A stretch of 64,000 bases of DNA from Ochrobactrum vermis (GCF_002975205.1 NZ_PCOC01000002.1:372001-436000); one strand, 5' to 3'. Positions 26,474 through 34,777 are shown, counted from the first letter of the stretch. The notes: generated by a model from the sequence alone, not told the origin. Made by a program: numbers and translations.

Positions 26474-26498
26474 AGCGGGGCTTCGGCTCCGCTTTTTT
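26474..26498 (+). terminator. Rho-independent terminator
   Basis: An 8-bp stem AGCGGGGC / GCTCCGCT (one G-T pair) closed by a TTCG tetraloop is followed by TTTTT. It lies 45 bp after the autotransporter remnant stop and is well formed, so the remnant was once an expressed gene. Confidence 0.85.
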
Positions 26499-26516
26499 GA
26501 TTTCAAGGACTTACTA

Positions 26517-26684
26517 ATGATCGGATGCATGCCACCGCTTATCTTACTGATACTAGGAGCGGGCATTGGTGCGCTAACTAGCAGTAATTACGGCCTCGTT
26601 TATGGCGCCCTTATTGGTCTGGCTGTCGGGCTCGCCGTCATGATGGTTCTGACTTGGGTGCTGATTAAGGCACGCAACCGATAA
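26517..26684 (+). CDS. Small two-helix membrane protein, 55 aa
   Basis: Starts MIGCMPPLILLILGAGIGAL with AAGGA 8 nt upstream, then SSNYGLVYGALIGLAVGLAVMMVL as a second hydrophobic helix, and ends in a basic tail (KARNR). The glycine pattern (GAGIGAL, GALIGLAVGLAV) suggests packed helices. It lies just after the autotransporter terminator. I know of no family, but it looks like a genuine small gene. Confidence 0.6.
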   Translation: MIGCMPPLILLILGAGIGALTSSNYGLVYGALIGLAVGLAVMMVLTWVLIKARNR

Positions 26685-26740
26685 GTTGTCAGCCTGACGC
26701 CGAATTCGAGGAAAAGCCTTCAAAATGCGAAGCGCGGCGT

Positions 26741-27001
26741 TTATTGAAGCACATCGGTAACAATCATTTGAGGCGTTTCGGTTCGGGTCAACTCAAACCG
26801 TGCTCTCTCCAGGATAGACCAAGCTAAGAATAACGTGCAGGCAACAATGATCGTGGCCACATATGTGTTCGGTTTCATGGGATCATCCATTGTGCTGTAA
26901 CTGTAGCGCAAATGGTATGTTCGATGGTAACCGACAACGCCTAAATCTACATGGCTGATATGCAAGTCAGCCTTTAGTCCCGCTCCCGCGAAGCTTTTCA
27001 T
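26741..27001 (-). CDS. Small membrane-anchored hypothetical protein
   Basis: An 86-residue frame whose ATG overlaps the stop of the upstream small gene (ATGA), suggesting coupling. The C-terminal half has one membrane helix (TYVATIIVACTLFLAWSI) followed by a polar tail. A shorter start at 26878 (MKPNTYVAT) with GGAT upstream would give 45 residues and may be the real one. No family recognised. Confidence 0.4.
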   Translation of the reverse strand: MKSFAGAGLKADLHISHVDLGVVGYHRTYHLRYSYSTMDDPMKPNTYVATIIVACTLFLAWSILERARFELTRTETPQMIVTDVLQ

Positions 27002-27174
27002 TCTACGGCTTTTATGCCGAAGTCATCGATTGAGCCGGATCTACCTTCCTCTCCAAGAGCGGTCGCAACAGCCAGCAGTTTGTCTGGTGTGTCCAGATGG
27101 AGCTCTGAGGCGATGGCTTCCAAAGCTTGAACATCAGTGTCATTGTCATCTGTCCGGTTTTCTATGTGTGACAC
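26998..27174 (-). CDS. Small acidic hypothetical protein, 58 aa
   Basis: GTG start at 27174 with AAGG 6 nt upstream. The sequence is soluble and acidic: SHIENRTDDNDTDVQALEAI, then ELHLDTPDKLLAVATALGEE and a polar tail. It ends in ATGA shared with the next gene. It lies ~100 bp from the IS5-family element. Unknown function. Confidence 0.45.
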   Translation of the reverse strand: MSHIENRTDDNDTDVQALEAIASELHLDTPDKLLAVATALGEEGRSGSIDDFGIKAVE

Positions 27175-27273
27175 GCGGCACCTTATCCATACTTGCTCTA
27201 TCGAATGAACGCCGGATGTAAAAGAAGAGCCGCACACCATTGCCGCGCGGAGCTGGAAAGTCATATGCAATCG

Positions 27274-27585
27274 CTAGGCCGTGTGGACGGATTTGATTAA
27301 GATGAAAGCAGAAGCGATTGCGACGATGGATCGGAAGTTTCTTGCTGTTTTCTCGCAGCGTAATGCGACACGTTTGAACCGTTTGAGCTTCCCCATCATT
27401 TGTTCGATACGTGCGCGACCTCGATAAAGCGCCGTGGCAAAATGCTTCGGAATATTACGTCTGTTTGATCTGTAAGGGATCACAGGGATAGCGGCAGCCT
27501 TTCGCGCAATCTCTCGATTAACGTCGCTATCATAGCCTTTGTCGGCAATGATAGCGCGGTGCCTGACTTGAGGGCCCGTGTCCAT
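27274..27585 (-). CDS. IS427-group transposase, C-terminal frame (OrfB)
   Basis: From the ATG at 27585 it gives 103 residues (MDTGPQVRHRAIIADKGYDSD), but homology starts farther upstream in this frame (GRSRGGFGTKIHLKTDRNGQ), so it is made by frameshifting from OrfA. The second catalytic Asp is in IADKGYDS and the Glu is in RARIEQMMGKLKRFKR. The final TAG uses bases from the flanking target site. Confidence 0.85.
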   Translation of the reverse strand: MDTGPQVRHRAIIADKGYDSDVNREIARKAAAIPVIPYRSNRRNIPKHFATALYRGRARIEQMMGKLKRFKRVALRCEKTARNFRSIVAIASAFILIKSVHTA

Positions 27586-28151
27586 GAGGCTTTCAAACTG
27601 TTTGCTATCGGAGGCTTCGCCTCCGGTCAGTTCAAAGCCAAGGGGCTGACCATTTCGGTCGGTTTTCAGATGGATTTTGGTTCCGAACCCTCCACGAGAC
27701 CGGCCGAGCGCTTGACCTTCCTGCCCCCTTTAGCGCCTGCTGCAGATACATGGGCGCGAATGACGGTGCTGTCGAACATAGCGATAAGATGAGCGCTTTC
27801 ATCAAGCCCAGCCAAAATGGAAAAATAGTCCTCGAAAACACCTGCTTTACCTAAACGGTCAAAACGCTTCCATACGCTGTTCCAGTTACCAAACCGCTCA
27901 GGCAAAGCCCGCCATGAGATGTTGTGAAGGGTGAAATAATGCAACGCCTCAAGGAATAGGCGGTCATTTTTAGCTTTCGCGCCAACGGCTGGCAGACAAG
28001 TCCGAAAAACCTCAAGTGCCAGTTCATAGTCATTTTCTGTCATCTTGGTGCACATTACTGACCTCCAAATCACGTCAGCAATATGTGAATCACGTCGAGA
28101 GAAAGTCTGGAACCGGAAAACTTATACCTGAGTCAATTCGTCCACACGGCG
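27277..28151 (-). mobile_element. IS5-family (IS427-group) insertion sequence
   Basis: About 875 bp with ends sharing GCCGTGTGGACG (left end 27278-27289; right end 28139-28150 on the minus strand) and flanked by TA on both sides (27275-27276, 28152-28153). The transposase is in two overlapping frames, as in the IS427 group. The stop codon of the second frame (27274-27276) lies across the element boundary in the target DNA. Confidence 0.85.
27666..28055 (-). CDS. IS427-group transposase, N-terminal frame (OrfA)
   Basis: 129 residues starting MCTKMTENDYELALEVFRTC after a GGAGGT ribosome site. The DUF4096-type domain (LFLEALHYFTLHNISWRALPERFGNWNSVWKRFDR) and first catalytic Asp (IAMFDSTVIRAH) are present. 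An AAAGGGGG run near the GAKGGR codons is the likely -1 slippage site joining it to OrfB. It appears intact. Confidence 0.87.
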   Translation of the reverse strand: MCTKMTENDYELALEVFRTCLPAVGAKAKNDRLFLEALHYFTLHNISWRALPERFGNWNSVWKRFDRLGKAGVFEDYFSILAGLDESAHLIAMFDSTVIRAHVSAAGAKGGRKVKRSAGLVEGSEPKSI

Positions 28152-28337
28152 TAGGTCAAATGTTATTCAAGGACGATATAAGTAAAGCCCAACACGCACC
28201 GAAGAACCGTAGGAAACAATCACGCGCAATGTCTTTGTGTTATGACCTAGAGCGGGTGATAGCGTGCTTCTTCCATGTGTCGGCCGTTCAGCATTAACGG
28301 TAATTCACTCCGCTGGGCTTAATTCTTTTCTGCCTTT

Positions 28338-28553
28338 TTAGCGCACCGGTTTAGCTTTACCGAACCTCACTTTACTATCGCGCTCCAACCTAGCGGCCTT
28401 AAGCCGTTCCGTTTTGGCGTCCACCGAGGTCTTTTCGGTATGGAGGATTCCTTTTACAGTTTTGTCCGTTATCGCACTTTTGACGTCCCTATTCGGTCGC
28501 GATAACTTGAAAAGTGTATCTTTGGTAAGTTCAATAGGCTTTTGTTCGAGCAT
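28338..28553 (-). CDS. Small basic hypothetical protein, 71 aa
   Basis: Start at 28553 chosen for GGAG 9 nt upstream. It reads MLEQKPIELTKDTLFKLSRP and ends in a lysine/arginine-rich region (AKTERLKAARLERDSKVRFG). It is likely soluble and could bind nucleic acid, but there is no recognised domain. It lies next to another orphan gene and the cold-shock gene on the same strand. The 184 bp between the IS end and this gene show nothing. Confidence 0.5.
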   Translation of the reverse strand: MLEQKPIELTKDTLFKLSRPNRDVKSAITDKTVKGILHTEKTSVDAKTERLKAARLERDSKVRFGKAKPVR

Positions 28554-28578
28554 GGTACGCTCCAAAGAAAATGAATTC

Positions 28579-28782
28579 TTATTTGCGCAAAGAGCGCGTT
28601 CGCGATGACCCGCCACAAGATCGCCGCAGTATATTTGACAGTTTTGACCAATCTTCTGATGGCGGCTTCATCTGGTTGCGGGCATCTTTTATGTCACGCT
28701 GGGTTGCAGCTAGGTGATTTAAACTGCTCAGACCGCTATTCGGGTTGACCGCGGAATTAATACCTTTTTCATTGCTATTCAT
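28579..28782 (-). CDS. Small orphan protein, paralogue of the gene at 30751
   Basis: 67 residues from MNSNEKGINSAV. The C-terminal half (RDIKDARNQMKPPSEDWSKL, then NILRRSCGGSSRTRS) clearly matches the product of 30751-30984 (NDLRNAHQQMTSPSKDWTEL, then NILRRACGGFSRSRS). This defines a small family with a conserved DW.(E/K)L.NILRR.CGG core and a basic Ser/Arg tail. Function unknown. Confidence 0.55.
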   Translation of the reverse strand: MNSNEKGINSAVNPNSGLSSLNHLAATQRDIKDARNQMKPPSEDWSKLSNILRRSCGGSSRTRSLRK

Positions 28783-28826
28783 TTTGAGTATTTCTTTCGG
28801 GTTTATCGCCGCTGGCGAACGGTTTA

Positions 28827-28852
28827 AATAAAAAAGGCCGGGCAACTGCCCG
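28827..28852 (-). terminator. Rho-independent terminator of the cold-shock gene
   Basis: Read on the minus strand, CGGGCA / TGCCCG with a 2-nt loop (28839-28852) is followed by a T-rich run. It lies 67 bp downstream of the cold-shock stop codon and is well placed to end its transcript. Confidence 0.75.
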
Positions 28853-28918
28853 ACCCCCAAAGTAAACTTCCTCATCTGTGCCAGTACATCCGTGGTCACA
28901 AGATTGGAGAAGCTTCAA

Positions 28919-29128
28919 TCAGGCAGCCTGCAAATTACATGCTGTCATTTTGCCAGATTTGCGATCTTGTTCCAGATCATAAGTCAGCTTCTGGCCTTCA
29001 TTTAGAGAGTGCATGCCTGCGCGTTCTACCGCAGAGATATGAACGAACGCATCACCACTGCCATTGTCAGGCTGAATAAAACCAAAACCTTTTGTGGCGT
29101 TAAACCATTTAACTGTACCGGTGTTCAT
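28919..29128 (-). CDS. cspA: Cold-shock protein, CspA family
   Basis: A 69-residue single cold-shock domain protein. RNP1 is KGFGFIQP and RNP2 is DAFVHIS; it starts [22 protein letters not shown] precedes the start at 29128. CspA proteins bind single-stranded RNA/DNA and melt RNA structure. The 300 bp upstream are AT-rich and gene-free, which would suit a long structured cold-shock leader, though I cannot show one. Confidence 0.93.
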   Translation of the reverse strand: MNTGTVKWFNATKGFGFIQPDNGSGDAFVHISAVERAGMHSLNEGQKLTYDLEQDRKSGKMTACNLQAA

Positions 29129-29434
29129 TTGAACCTCTTTCATATAAATATTAATACCGCGCAGCAAAGCAACGCGATGATGAAACGATTTTCAAAGGGA
29201 GTGTTCGTTCAGCGCACGGTGCTAAATGTGCAATAAGCAAAGCTCAACAAGAAAATATCGATTTTTATCTTATACAACGATAAATATATTCTGTCAAATT
29301 ATTATTAATAATAATTCTAGTGTTAGATAATGGCGCTTTCAATTTAACAATATTATCGTTGTTTTTGCAGTAGAATATGGTTTTAGACCTATGTTCGAGA
29401 TGCCACGATAGGGACCATCTCGAAGCAATATGTA
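29129..29434 (-). promoter_or_regulatory. AT-rich gene-free leader region upstream of cspA
   Basis: About 300 bp rich in A/T (especially 29240-29370) with no gene. It separates cspA from the next leftward gene and likely holds the cspA promoter and a 5' leader. No specific promoter or thermosensor structure can be assigned by eye. Confidence 0.35.
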
Positions 29435-29659
29435 TCAAACGGCGACGTAAGCGGACGTTCCCTCGATCTGCAGACCTACATCAGTCTGAATGTCGCCGAT
29501 CACTCCAGCCATGAAATTCTGTAGAATTAACGCAGATTGATTATAATAAGGGTCGGGCAACGGCTTCATCTTGGAAGTGAGATAGCCTGCCTTAATAATC
29601 ATCTGCTTCAGTATGCGGTGGTTCGTGTGAAAATCTACACTATAGATACTGGAAGACAT
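29435..29659 (-). CDS. Small hypothetical protein, 74 aa
   Basis: Starts MSSSIYSVDFHTNHRILKQM after a very good AGGAGG site 6 nt upstream. It is soluble with no signal peptide; the middle is PDPYYNQSALILQNFMAG and it ends EGTSAYVAV. It is not recognised. The strong ribosome site supports a real gene. Confidence 0.55.
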   Translation of the reverse strand: MSSSIYSVDFHTNHRILKQMIIKAGYLTSKMKPLPDPYYNQSALILQNFMAGVIGDIQTDVGLQIEGTSAYVAV

Positions 29660-30367
29660 GACATCCTCCTTTCAAATTGCGGGCAAGGACAATTTAGTCC
29701 AGGTCAGCGTAGCCCGTATTCAAATAATTTGCTGATAATCAAGGGTGGACTGTTTGTTTTTTGATAGCAAGCGAACAATTAAGGTCACTTAAAGGCAACA
29801 CATTCGATAGATCGCAACGGCGCTCGGCAGATGAGGTGGCAGGTCCTGGCATTACACTCTGCACGATTTCAGTGCCTTGGCCGGGCCTTATTATCATTCC
29901 TACGGCCTCCGTGGCTTCAGCACAAGGATTACGAGTGGTGTTGCAGAGCCTTTTAAGGTCGGCACTGCAGGCCGCGGAGCCTCATCATATTTCTTGCTGC
30001 CGTCAATTTGTGTGGAACGACACGGTAATTCCCGACACTATAATGCTCAACACCAGCCGGTCTCCCAACCATCGGTTGCTCCAGAAGTAAATTCCCAACC
30101 CCGGTGACAGAGGGTAGGGCCGCGCAAGCTTCCAAGAAATGCAGCGGCATTTGCGCGAGTTGATTCTCTTGCGGCGTAACTAAACCTACGACGGTAAGTC
30201 TGATTGTTTCAAAAATTATGTAGGGACCAAATCTAAAAGGGGGCAGGGACGACAACTAAAAATTACTATTCGGCGATAAAATCGCGCGCAAATAGAAATT
30301 AGCGGTGATATACTCGGTGTCCAACGCATAATTAAGTGCGTTCGATCGTTGAAGATCGGATACCATC
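29660..30367. other. Gene-free stretch
   Basis: About 700 bp without a convincing gene. Several 75-110-codon frames overlap on both strands but none has a ribosome site with a protein-like start, and none matches a family I know. A rightward frame from 29877 (AGPYYHSYGLRG) is the most protein-like, and this may be an eroded gene. Confidence 0.3.
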
Positions 30368-30718
30368 ATGAACAAGCTTGAATGGGTAAAGCCCGCTCTT
30401 GGCGGAGCGTTAGTTGGCGCCATTGCAGCAATTGCTATCGGCTTTTCTTTGGGTGGCTGGATCACGCAAGGCACGTCTGAGCGTCTGATTGCATCCAACA
30501 TGTCTGACGGCGTAGCGCTCGCCCTTACGCCTTACTGTCTTGAAAAATCCAGAAACGATCCGGCGGTTGTGAACATCCTTGCCGAGTTCAAATCCGCGCC
30601 AGCATACTCTCGACGTAGCCTTATCGAAAAGTCGGGATGGGCGACGCCGCTGGGAACAGAGCTACCAAATACTGCACTCGCAACTGCATGCGGCAACGAA
30701 CTGGCCAAGGCGCTTTAA
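30368..30718 (+). CDS. Conserved hypothetical inner-membrane-anchored protein, 116 aa
   Basis: One N-terminal membrane helix (ALGGALVGAIAAIAIGFSLGG, residues ~10-30) is followed by a periplasmic helical part: GTSERLIASNM, TPYCLEKSRNDPAV, RRSLIEKSGWATPLGTE and ACGNELAKAL, with two cysteines. The pattern (WVKPALxGA...GGW, then C-L-E-x-S, then GWATxPG) is common among rhizobial hypothetical proteins. Function unknown. It leads a run of small rightward genes. Confidence 0.75.
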   Translation: MNKLEWVKPALGGALVGAIAAIAIGFSLGGWITQGTSERLIASNMSDGVALALTPYCLEKSRNDPAVVNILAEFKSAPAYSRRSLIEKSGWATPLGTELPNTALATACGNELAKAL

Positions 30719-30750
30719 AGCGCCTTGGGTCACCGAATGAGGAGGCTATA

Positions 30751-30984
30751 ATGAGAAAAGAACATCACTCTAACACTGCTGAGCAAAAAGATACCATGCC
30801 CCCACAGCACAATGAGGGCAGAGCGGCCAGCAAAAACGATCTCAGAAATGCTCATCAACAGATGACGTCGCCATCAAAGGATTGGACCGAGCTGGCGAAT
30901 ATTCTACGGCGTGCATGCGGCGGATTTTCACGTTCACGCTCGCCGCGTCATGTCCTGCCGAGGAGCAAACGCAATGGCCAATGA
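30751..30984 (+). CDS. Small orphan protein, paralogue of the gene at 28579
   Basis: 77 residues with GGAGG 6 nt upstream. The N-terminus is polar, then NDLRNAHQQMTSPSKDWTEL and NILRRACGGFSRSRSPRH, matching the other family member on the opposite strand ~2 kb away. The tail is basic. It overlaps the next gene by 11 bp, so the two are probably cotranslated. Confidence 0.6.
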   Translation: MRKEHHSNTAEQKDTMPPQHNEGRAASKNDLRNAHQQMTSPSKDWTELANILRRACGGFSRSRSPRHVLPRSKRNGQ

Positions 30985-31210
30985 CACCACGGCTCTGGAA
31001 CGGAAGGTTCTTGCTCATGAGCAGATCCTTCAGGTTCTCATCGGGCACCTGGCCGAAACCGAGCCCAAATTTCTGAATCGACTGAAGGCTGTATTCACGC
31101 GCCATCATGTTCTCGGTTCGAATGAAAAGAACTATTTTAATACAGCGCAGTATGCCGAAAAATTCATTCATGAAATAGAGAAGATGCAAGAGTATAAAGC
31201 GACGCGTTGA
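30974..31210 (+). CDS. Small helical hypothetical protein, 78 aa
   Basis: Starts MANDTTALERKVLAHEQILQ after AGGAG, continuing VLIGHLAETEPKFLNRLKAVF; it reads as a long amphipathic helix, possibly a coiled coil, and ends KFIHEIEKMQEYKATR. It overlaps the preceding orphan gene. No family recognised. Confidence 0.6.
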   Translation: MANDTTALERKVLAHEQILQVLIGHLAETEPKFLNRLKAVFTRHHVLGSNEKNYFNTAQYAEKFIHEIEKMQEYKATR

Positions 31211-31394
31211 TTTTCATAAGCTCACGATTATCTGATAAAATTTTTGAGAAGATTGCTTATAAATATATAAACTATCAAATATCTTCTTGTGCTTTAACTT
31301 AAATAGGCGCACAGTCTATTATCCACAGCAATTGAAACGGGCGCTGTCGTCGGGAGATAATAATCTCCGGCCCCAAATCGAAGGGGGGCACGCT

Positions 31395-31742
31395 ATGCCT
31401 TCCGCTTCACATCTGACGTACTTTGGACCTGAAGATTTTCCTTTACTTCGCGCTTTTCTGCAACGCTCAAACTATTCGCTGGATGGGAGCGGGAAACCAG
31501 AGACCCGTCTGGAAGCCGCCAAACACCTTTGTGAGATATTCAGCGACGGTCGCCATGATCCTGTGCAGATGCTGGACATGCTTTTGGCAATTCGTGCCCA
31601 ACGTTTGTCTCAATCTAATCAGATGGAGTTGGAAGCCTGGGAGAATGAAGGTGGCCATGCGGCTCCGCAAATCACATCAAAATCATCAATACTGCGATGG
31701 CCACCTAGAAAGACGCTCCGATTGAGGTTGCCCCATGGTTGA
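31395..31742 (+). CDS. Hypothetical protein, 115 aa
   Basis: Start at 31395 after a GGGGGG run. The first ~85 residues are helical (FGPEDFPLLRAFLQRSNYSL, EAAKHLCEIFSDGRHDPVQM) and the C-terminus is basic (RWPPRKTLRLRL). It looks soluble. It overlaps the next gene by 8 bp. Function unknown. Confidence 0.6.
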   Translation: MPSASHLTYFGPEDFPLLRAFLQRSNYSLDGSGKPETRLEAAKHLCEIFSDGRHDPVQMLDMLLAIRAQRLSQSNQMELEAWENEGGHAAPQITSKSSILRWPPRKTLRLRLPHG

Positions 31743-32016
31743 TATGACGCAGTACCGCGCAACAGGTGACCAGGTGAGAGTTAATAAGGCTGAGGATCGC
31801 CGTAACAAGCTATATCCCGCCATCCGAAATATTGTGCGGATAGAAAACCGTGTGCGAGAACCGTTCAGTGCTCGGTGTTTAGCAAAACATATGCCCGCTA
31901 CGCATTTAACTGGGCTGAAAACCTACTTGAGCATGAACGCGGCGACTTCTCAGCGTGACCGCGAATCTTATTTCGTCAGAGTCTTTCGAGGTTGGTATCG
32001 TCTCAACGATGGTTGA
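31735..32016 (+). CDS. Hypothetical protein, 93 aa
   Basis: A basic soluble protein: MVDMTQYRATGDQVRVNKAE, then RLYPAIRNIVRIENR-like helices and FVRVFRGWYRLNDG at the end. The start overlaps the previous gene, so the pair is likely one operon. No family recognised. Confidence 0.55.
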   Translation: MVDMTQYRATGDQVRVNKAEDRRNKLYPAIRNIVRIENRVREPFSARCLAKHMPATHLTGLKTYLSMNAATSQRDRESYFVRVFRGWYRLNDG

Positions 32017-32149
32017 AAAATTCGGTGCTCGGATAATGACAGCTCAACAATCTGCAAATCGTAAGACGCGCGTATATCTGATTGCATTCCTCATAATATG
32101 CATCGATATCGGATTGGTGGTATGGTTGGTTGGCACCTTCCTTACCTAA
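32009..32149 (+). CDS. Small single-pass membrane protein, ~46 aa
   Basis: It overlaps the stop of the previous gene. A short basic N-terminus (ANRKTR) precedes one membrane helix (VYLIAFLIICIDIGLVVWLV). An alternative ATG at 32036 would give 37 residues. Neither has a strong ribosome site. Plausible but weak. Confidence 0.4.
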   Translation: MVEKFGARIMTAQQSANRKTRVYLIAFLIICIDIGLVVWLVGTFLT

Positions 32150-32176
32150 TTTCGGAAATTTTTGAGCGATTGGGTT

Positions 32177-32452
32177 TCAGAACGTAAGCGATCCAACGAG
32201 AATGAAGTCTGCACTTCCGTGTATGCCGATATTTCGCACATCGACACTCAACAGGCCGTCGCCTTTTTCGGATGATAACTGAACAAGCTCGCCTGCATAA
32301 GCTTGCCGGAGCATATCCATACTTGCCCACATGACGCCTTTTGTAAATTTCCTCTCGCCTTCAGTGGCTATGGAAATGCTATAATGAACGGATCCAATGT
32401 TCGTTCCTTCGCAGAATAAGTCGCCCATGGAACTAAATGTAGACGTTTGCAT
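32177..32452 (-). CDS. Hypothetical protein, 91 aa
   Basis: Start at 32452 with GAGGCG upstream. The sequence (MQTSTFSSMGDLFCEGTNIG and then VHYSISIATEGERKF) looks like a small beta-rich domain, ending HGSADFILVGSLTF. Unknown function. It converges on the small rightward genes. Confidence 0.5.
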   Translation of the reverse strand: MQTSTFSSMGDLFCEGTNIGSVHYSISIATEGERKFTKGVMWASMDMLRQAYAGELVQLSSEKGDGLLSVDVRNIGIHGSADFILVGSLTF

Positions 32453-32529
32453 AACCGTTCGCCTCATGTTGACGAGAAATATTATAAAGAATACATCTTT
32501 TGTAATATTTTGATATAAGTAAAGTATCA

Positions 32530-32854
32530 CGAATTAATACCAGAAGTGCTTTCTCCAAGAGTCGGTTTGAGAGTTTGGTTTCTTTAGGCTCATGTGGCTC
32601 GAGAGACGCGGGTCCGCATGACCACGATCGGGCACAAACTGAGCGTTGGCCTGCGCCGAATGAGAGATCAAATTGGTTGCTGTGGGATCGGCGCCCGGAG
32701 AAGCCACAGGCTCAGTGAGTCCGGTTGATTGCGGCGGGCTGGATGGGCGAGTTGGCTTGCTTGAGGTTCGCTGATCCGTTCGCCGCCTCCAGGTGCTGAA
32801 GTTCCCGCAACACTTTGTTGCCTCTCTGATTAGTGATTATAGAATTCAGAAACT
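32530..32854 (-). other. Possible eroded gene downstream of traG
   Basis: No intact gene. Two leftward frames read protein-like in turn: VLRELQHLEAANGSANLKQA, then after a one-base shift VASPGADPTATNLISHSAQA and ending DSWRKHFWY. This could be the tail of a decayed gene that followed traG. No family assignment. Confidence 0.3.
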
Positions 32855-34777
32855 TTATAGTTTATTCGGCTTGACGAATCGATTGACTGCAGCGAATCCG
32901 TCCATCTCTTTACGTCGAAAATAAATCGCACGACCACAGCGGATCGGGCCGTGCCCCTGTACGATAATGATCTGTTCATCCTTGCGCATCGACTGGGTGA
33001 TTTCGTGCGGCATGATGAGCGCTCGACGCTGGAAGTTGACGTTTTCAGACTTTCGCGATGCGTTGCCTTTTATATCCCATCCGATGTTGCGAGAGCTACC
33101 CTTCACTTCGACCGTCATCTCCCCGCATTGCGCCGATACATTACGTGCGGTGTCGAGTGCCTTGATCGCGGCGTAGCTCGCGAACGCGCATCCATCGATC
33201 CATGACACTGCTCCGTCTTTGCCGAAATGGCGCTCCAGCTGGCCAACCGACTGGTACATCAGCATCATGCTGATCCCATATTTGCGGCCGCGATCACGTG
33301 CCTCTTCCAGTGCCTGCATATAGCCAAGCAGGTCGACCTCATCGAGCATGAACAACACCCGGCGCTGGAATGCGCCATCCGCCTCAATCATTGCGTTGAT
33401 TAAAGAGCCGATGATTACGCGCCCGATCCCCGGATAGGAGCGAAGAATCGATGCGGGAATATTGAGGAATACGTCCTTTTGGCCTGCGACCATCTCGGCG
33501 GTTTTAAAGCTGTCGCCGCAGACAAGGGCCGCGTAATTGCCGAGGGATAGCCATTGGGTATCCTTCGATGCGGTGGAATAAACGCCGGAAAACGTCTGCT
33601 CGGTCATGTTGACGAAAACGCCAAGCGTCTCGCGAATGAATGTCGAGGCTGAATGTTCCTGAACTTCGCGTAGCATAGCAAGAACCGATGTCTCCGGCTC
33701 GGAAACGATCTGACGCAGGCTGCGCAGATTGCGTCGACCGGAAAATTCTGGCGAAAGCATTACATGCGCCAGAAGCCCGGTCAGCAGATTGTGTGCTTGA
33801 TTCTGGAAAAAGGAACCTGTTGAACTTTCGAAGCGCACGCTCTCCGACAGCAGCATATGTGCAATGCCGACAATGTCTTCCTCTTTCTTCGTCGAAGTTT
33901 CAATCCCGTCAAGAACATTGAAACCCGCGCTGGGATTGGTCGGGTCGAGCACGATGACTTCGCGCCCGAGCCTTTTCCGGCGATGCTCGATTACCATCGA
34001 CGCAACCTCGGATGAAGGGTCGAGGCAAATGATCGGTCCGGTATAGACCAGTGCTGTTGGCACAACATTGCTGGTCGTTTTATATCCACCTGATCCCGCA
34101 AAAAACAGCATGTGGGTTGAATCAAAATCCTGATTGTAGGTGAGGAGGGGCGCTTTTCCGCCGCGCCCCCATGTAGACGGATCGTTTGGATCGAATGGCA
34201 GTTTATGGATGAGTTCCTTGTCGACACGATAGCGCTCGCCAACAACGATTTCTCCGTCTTCTGGAAAGAGTTGTGCTGCGGCTGACATAGGTAGCCAGTC
34301 TGCATCTCCGAAGATTCCGCGCCGGGCACGCTTCACCGTTTTGGGCACAACGCTTGAGATGCGTGCCGATACCGCCACAACAATGAAACCAATCGCAGCA
34401 CTTGCAACGGCCACCATATCGAGAAAGGACAATGTTTGGTCCCATCGCAACGCGCCACTTTCAACGAACGGTGAGAGGCGGGTGATCTCGCGCAGCGTGT
34501 AGAAACCCGAAATCAACAAAAAGCACGAGAGGCTGACCAAGGCGACTGGTCGTCGTCGGTGCAGCGGCAATAAGCAAACCGTAGCGAGCCCGCCGAGCGG
34601 TCCCAACAAGAGCGCTGGCATAGGTGACGCCCGCAGGAACCAGTATTGGGCTTCTCCCGATAAGTCACCAGCTAGTTCTGGCCAATGCCAGTTCGTGACG
34701 TAAATGGCAAAACTGTAAATAACGATCGGCACAAAAACGAACAACCGACCCGGATGCGGTATTGTTCTTGCCATCAT
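32855..34777 (-). CDS. traG: TraG/VirD4 type IV coupling protein
   Basis: 640 residues. Four N-terminal membrane segments (to ~residue 140) precede a cytoplasmic ATPase. Walker A is FAGSGGYKTTS (~residue 228) and Walker B is RRVLFMLDEVDLLG (~residue 470). FFAGSGGYKTTS and YGISMMLMYQSVGQLE are characteristic of Ti-type TraG. It links the relaxosome to the VirB channel and pumps DNA. It overlaps traD (ATGA). It is encoded 15 kb away from the virB operon, which lacks its own virD4. Confidence 0.93.
   Translation of the reverse strand: MMARTIPHPGRLFVFVPIVIYSFAIYVTNWHWPELAGDLSGEAQYWFLRASPMPALLLGPLGGLATVCLLPLHRRRPVALVSLSCFLLISGFYTLREITRLSPFVESGALRWDQTLSFLDMVAVASAAIGFIVVAVSARISSVVPKTVKRARRGIFGDADWLPMSAAAQLFPEDGEIVVGERYRVDKELIHKLPFDPNDPSTWGRGGKAPLLTYNQDFDSTHMLFFAGSGGYKTTSNVVPTALVYTGPIICLDPSSEVASMVIEHRRKRLGREVIVLDPTNPSAGFNVLDGIETSTKKEEDIVGIAHMLLSESVRFESSTGSFFQNQAHNLLTGLLAHVMLSPEFSGRRNLRSLRQIVSEPETSVLAMLREVQEHSASTFIRETLGVFVNMTEQTFSGVYSTASKDTQWLSLGNYAALVCGDSFKTAEMVAGQKDVFLNIPASILRSYPGIGRVIIGSLINAMIEADGAFQRRVLFMLDEVDLLGYMQALEEARDRGRKYGISMMLMYQSVGQLERHFGKDGAVSWIDGCAFASYAAIKALDTARNVSAQCGEMTVEVKGSSRNIGWDIKGNASRKSENVNFQRRALIMPHEITQSMRKDEQIIIVQGHGPIRCGRAIYFRRKEMDGFAAVNRFVKPNKL

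Noticed and set aside
29240..29380. AT-rich region as replication origin or CRISPR leader
   Set aside because: No repeats with regular spacing, no iterons and no adjacent replication gene.
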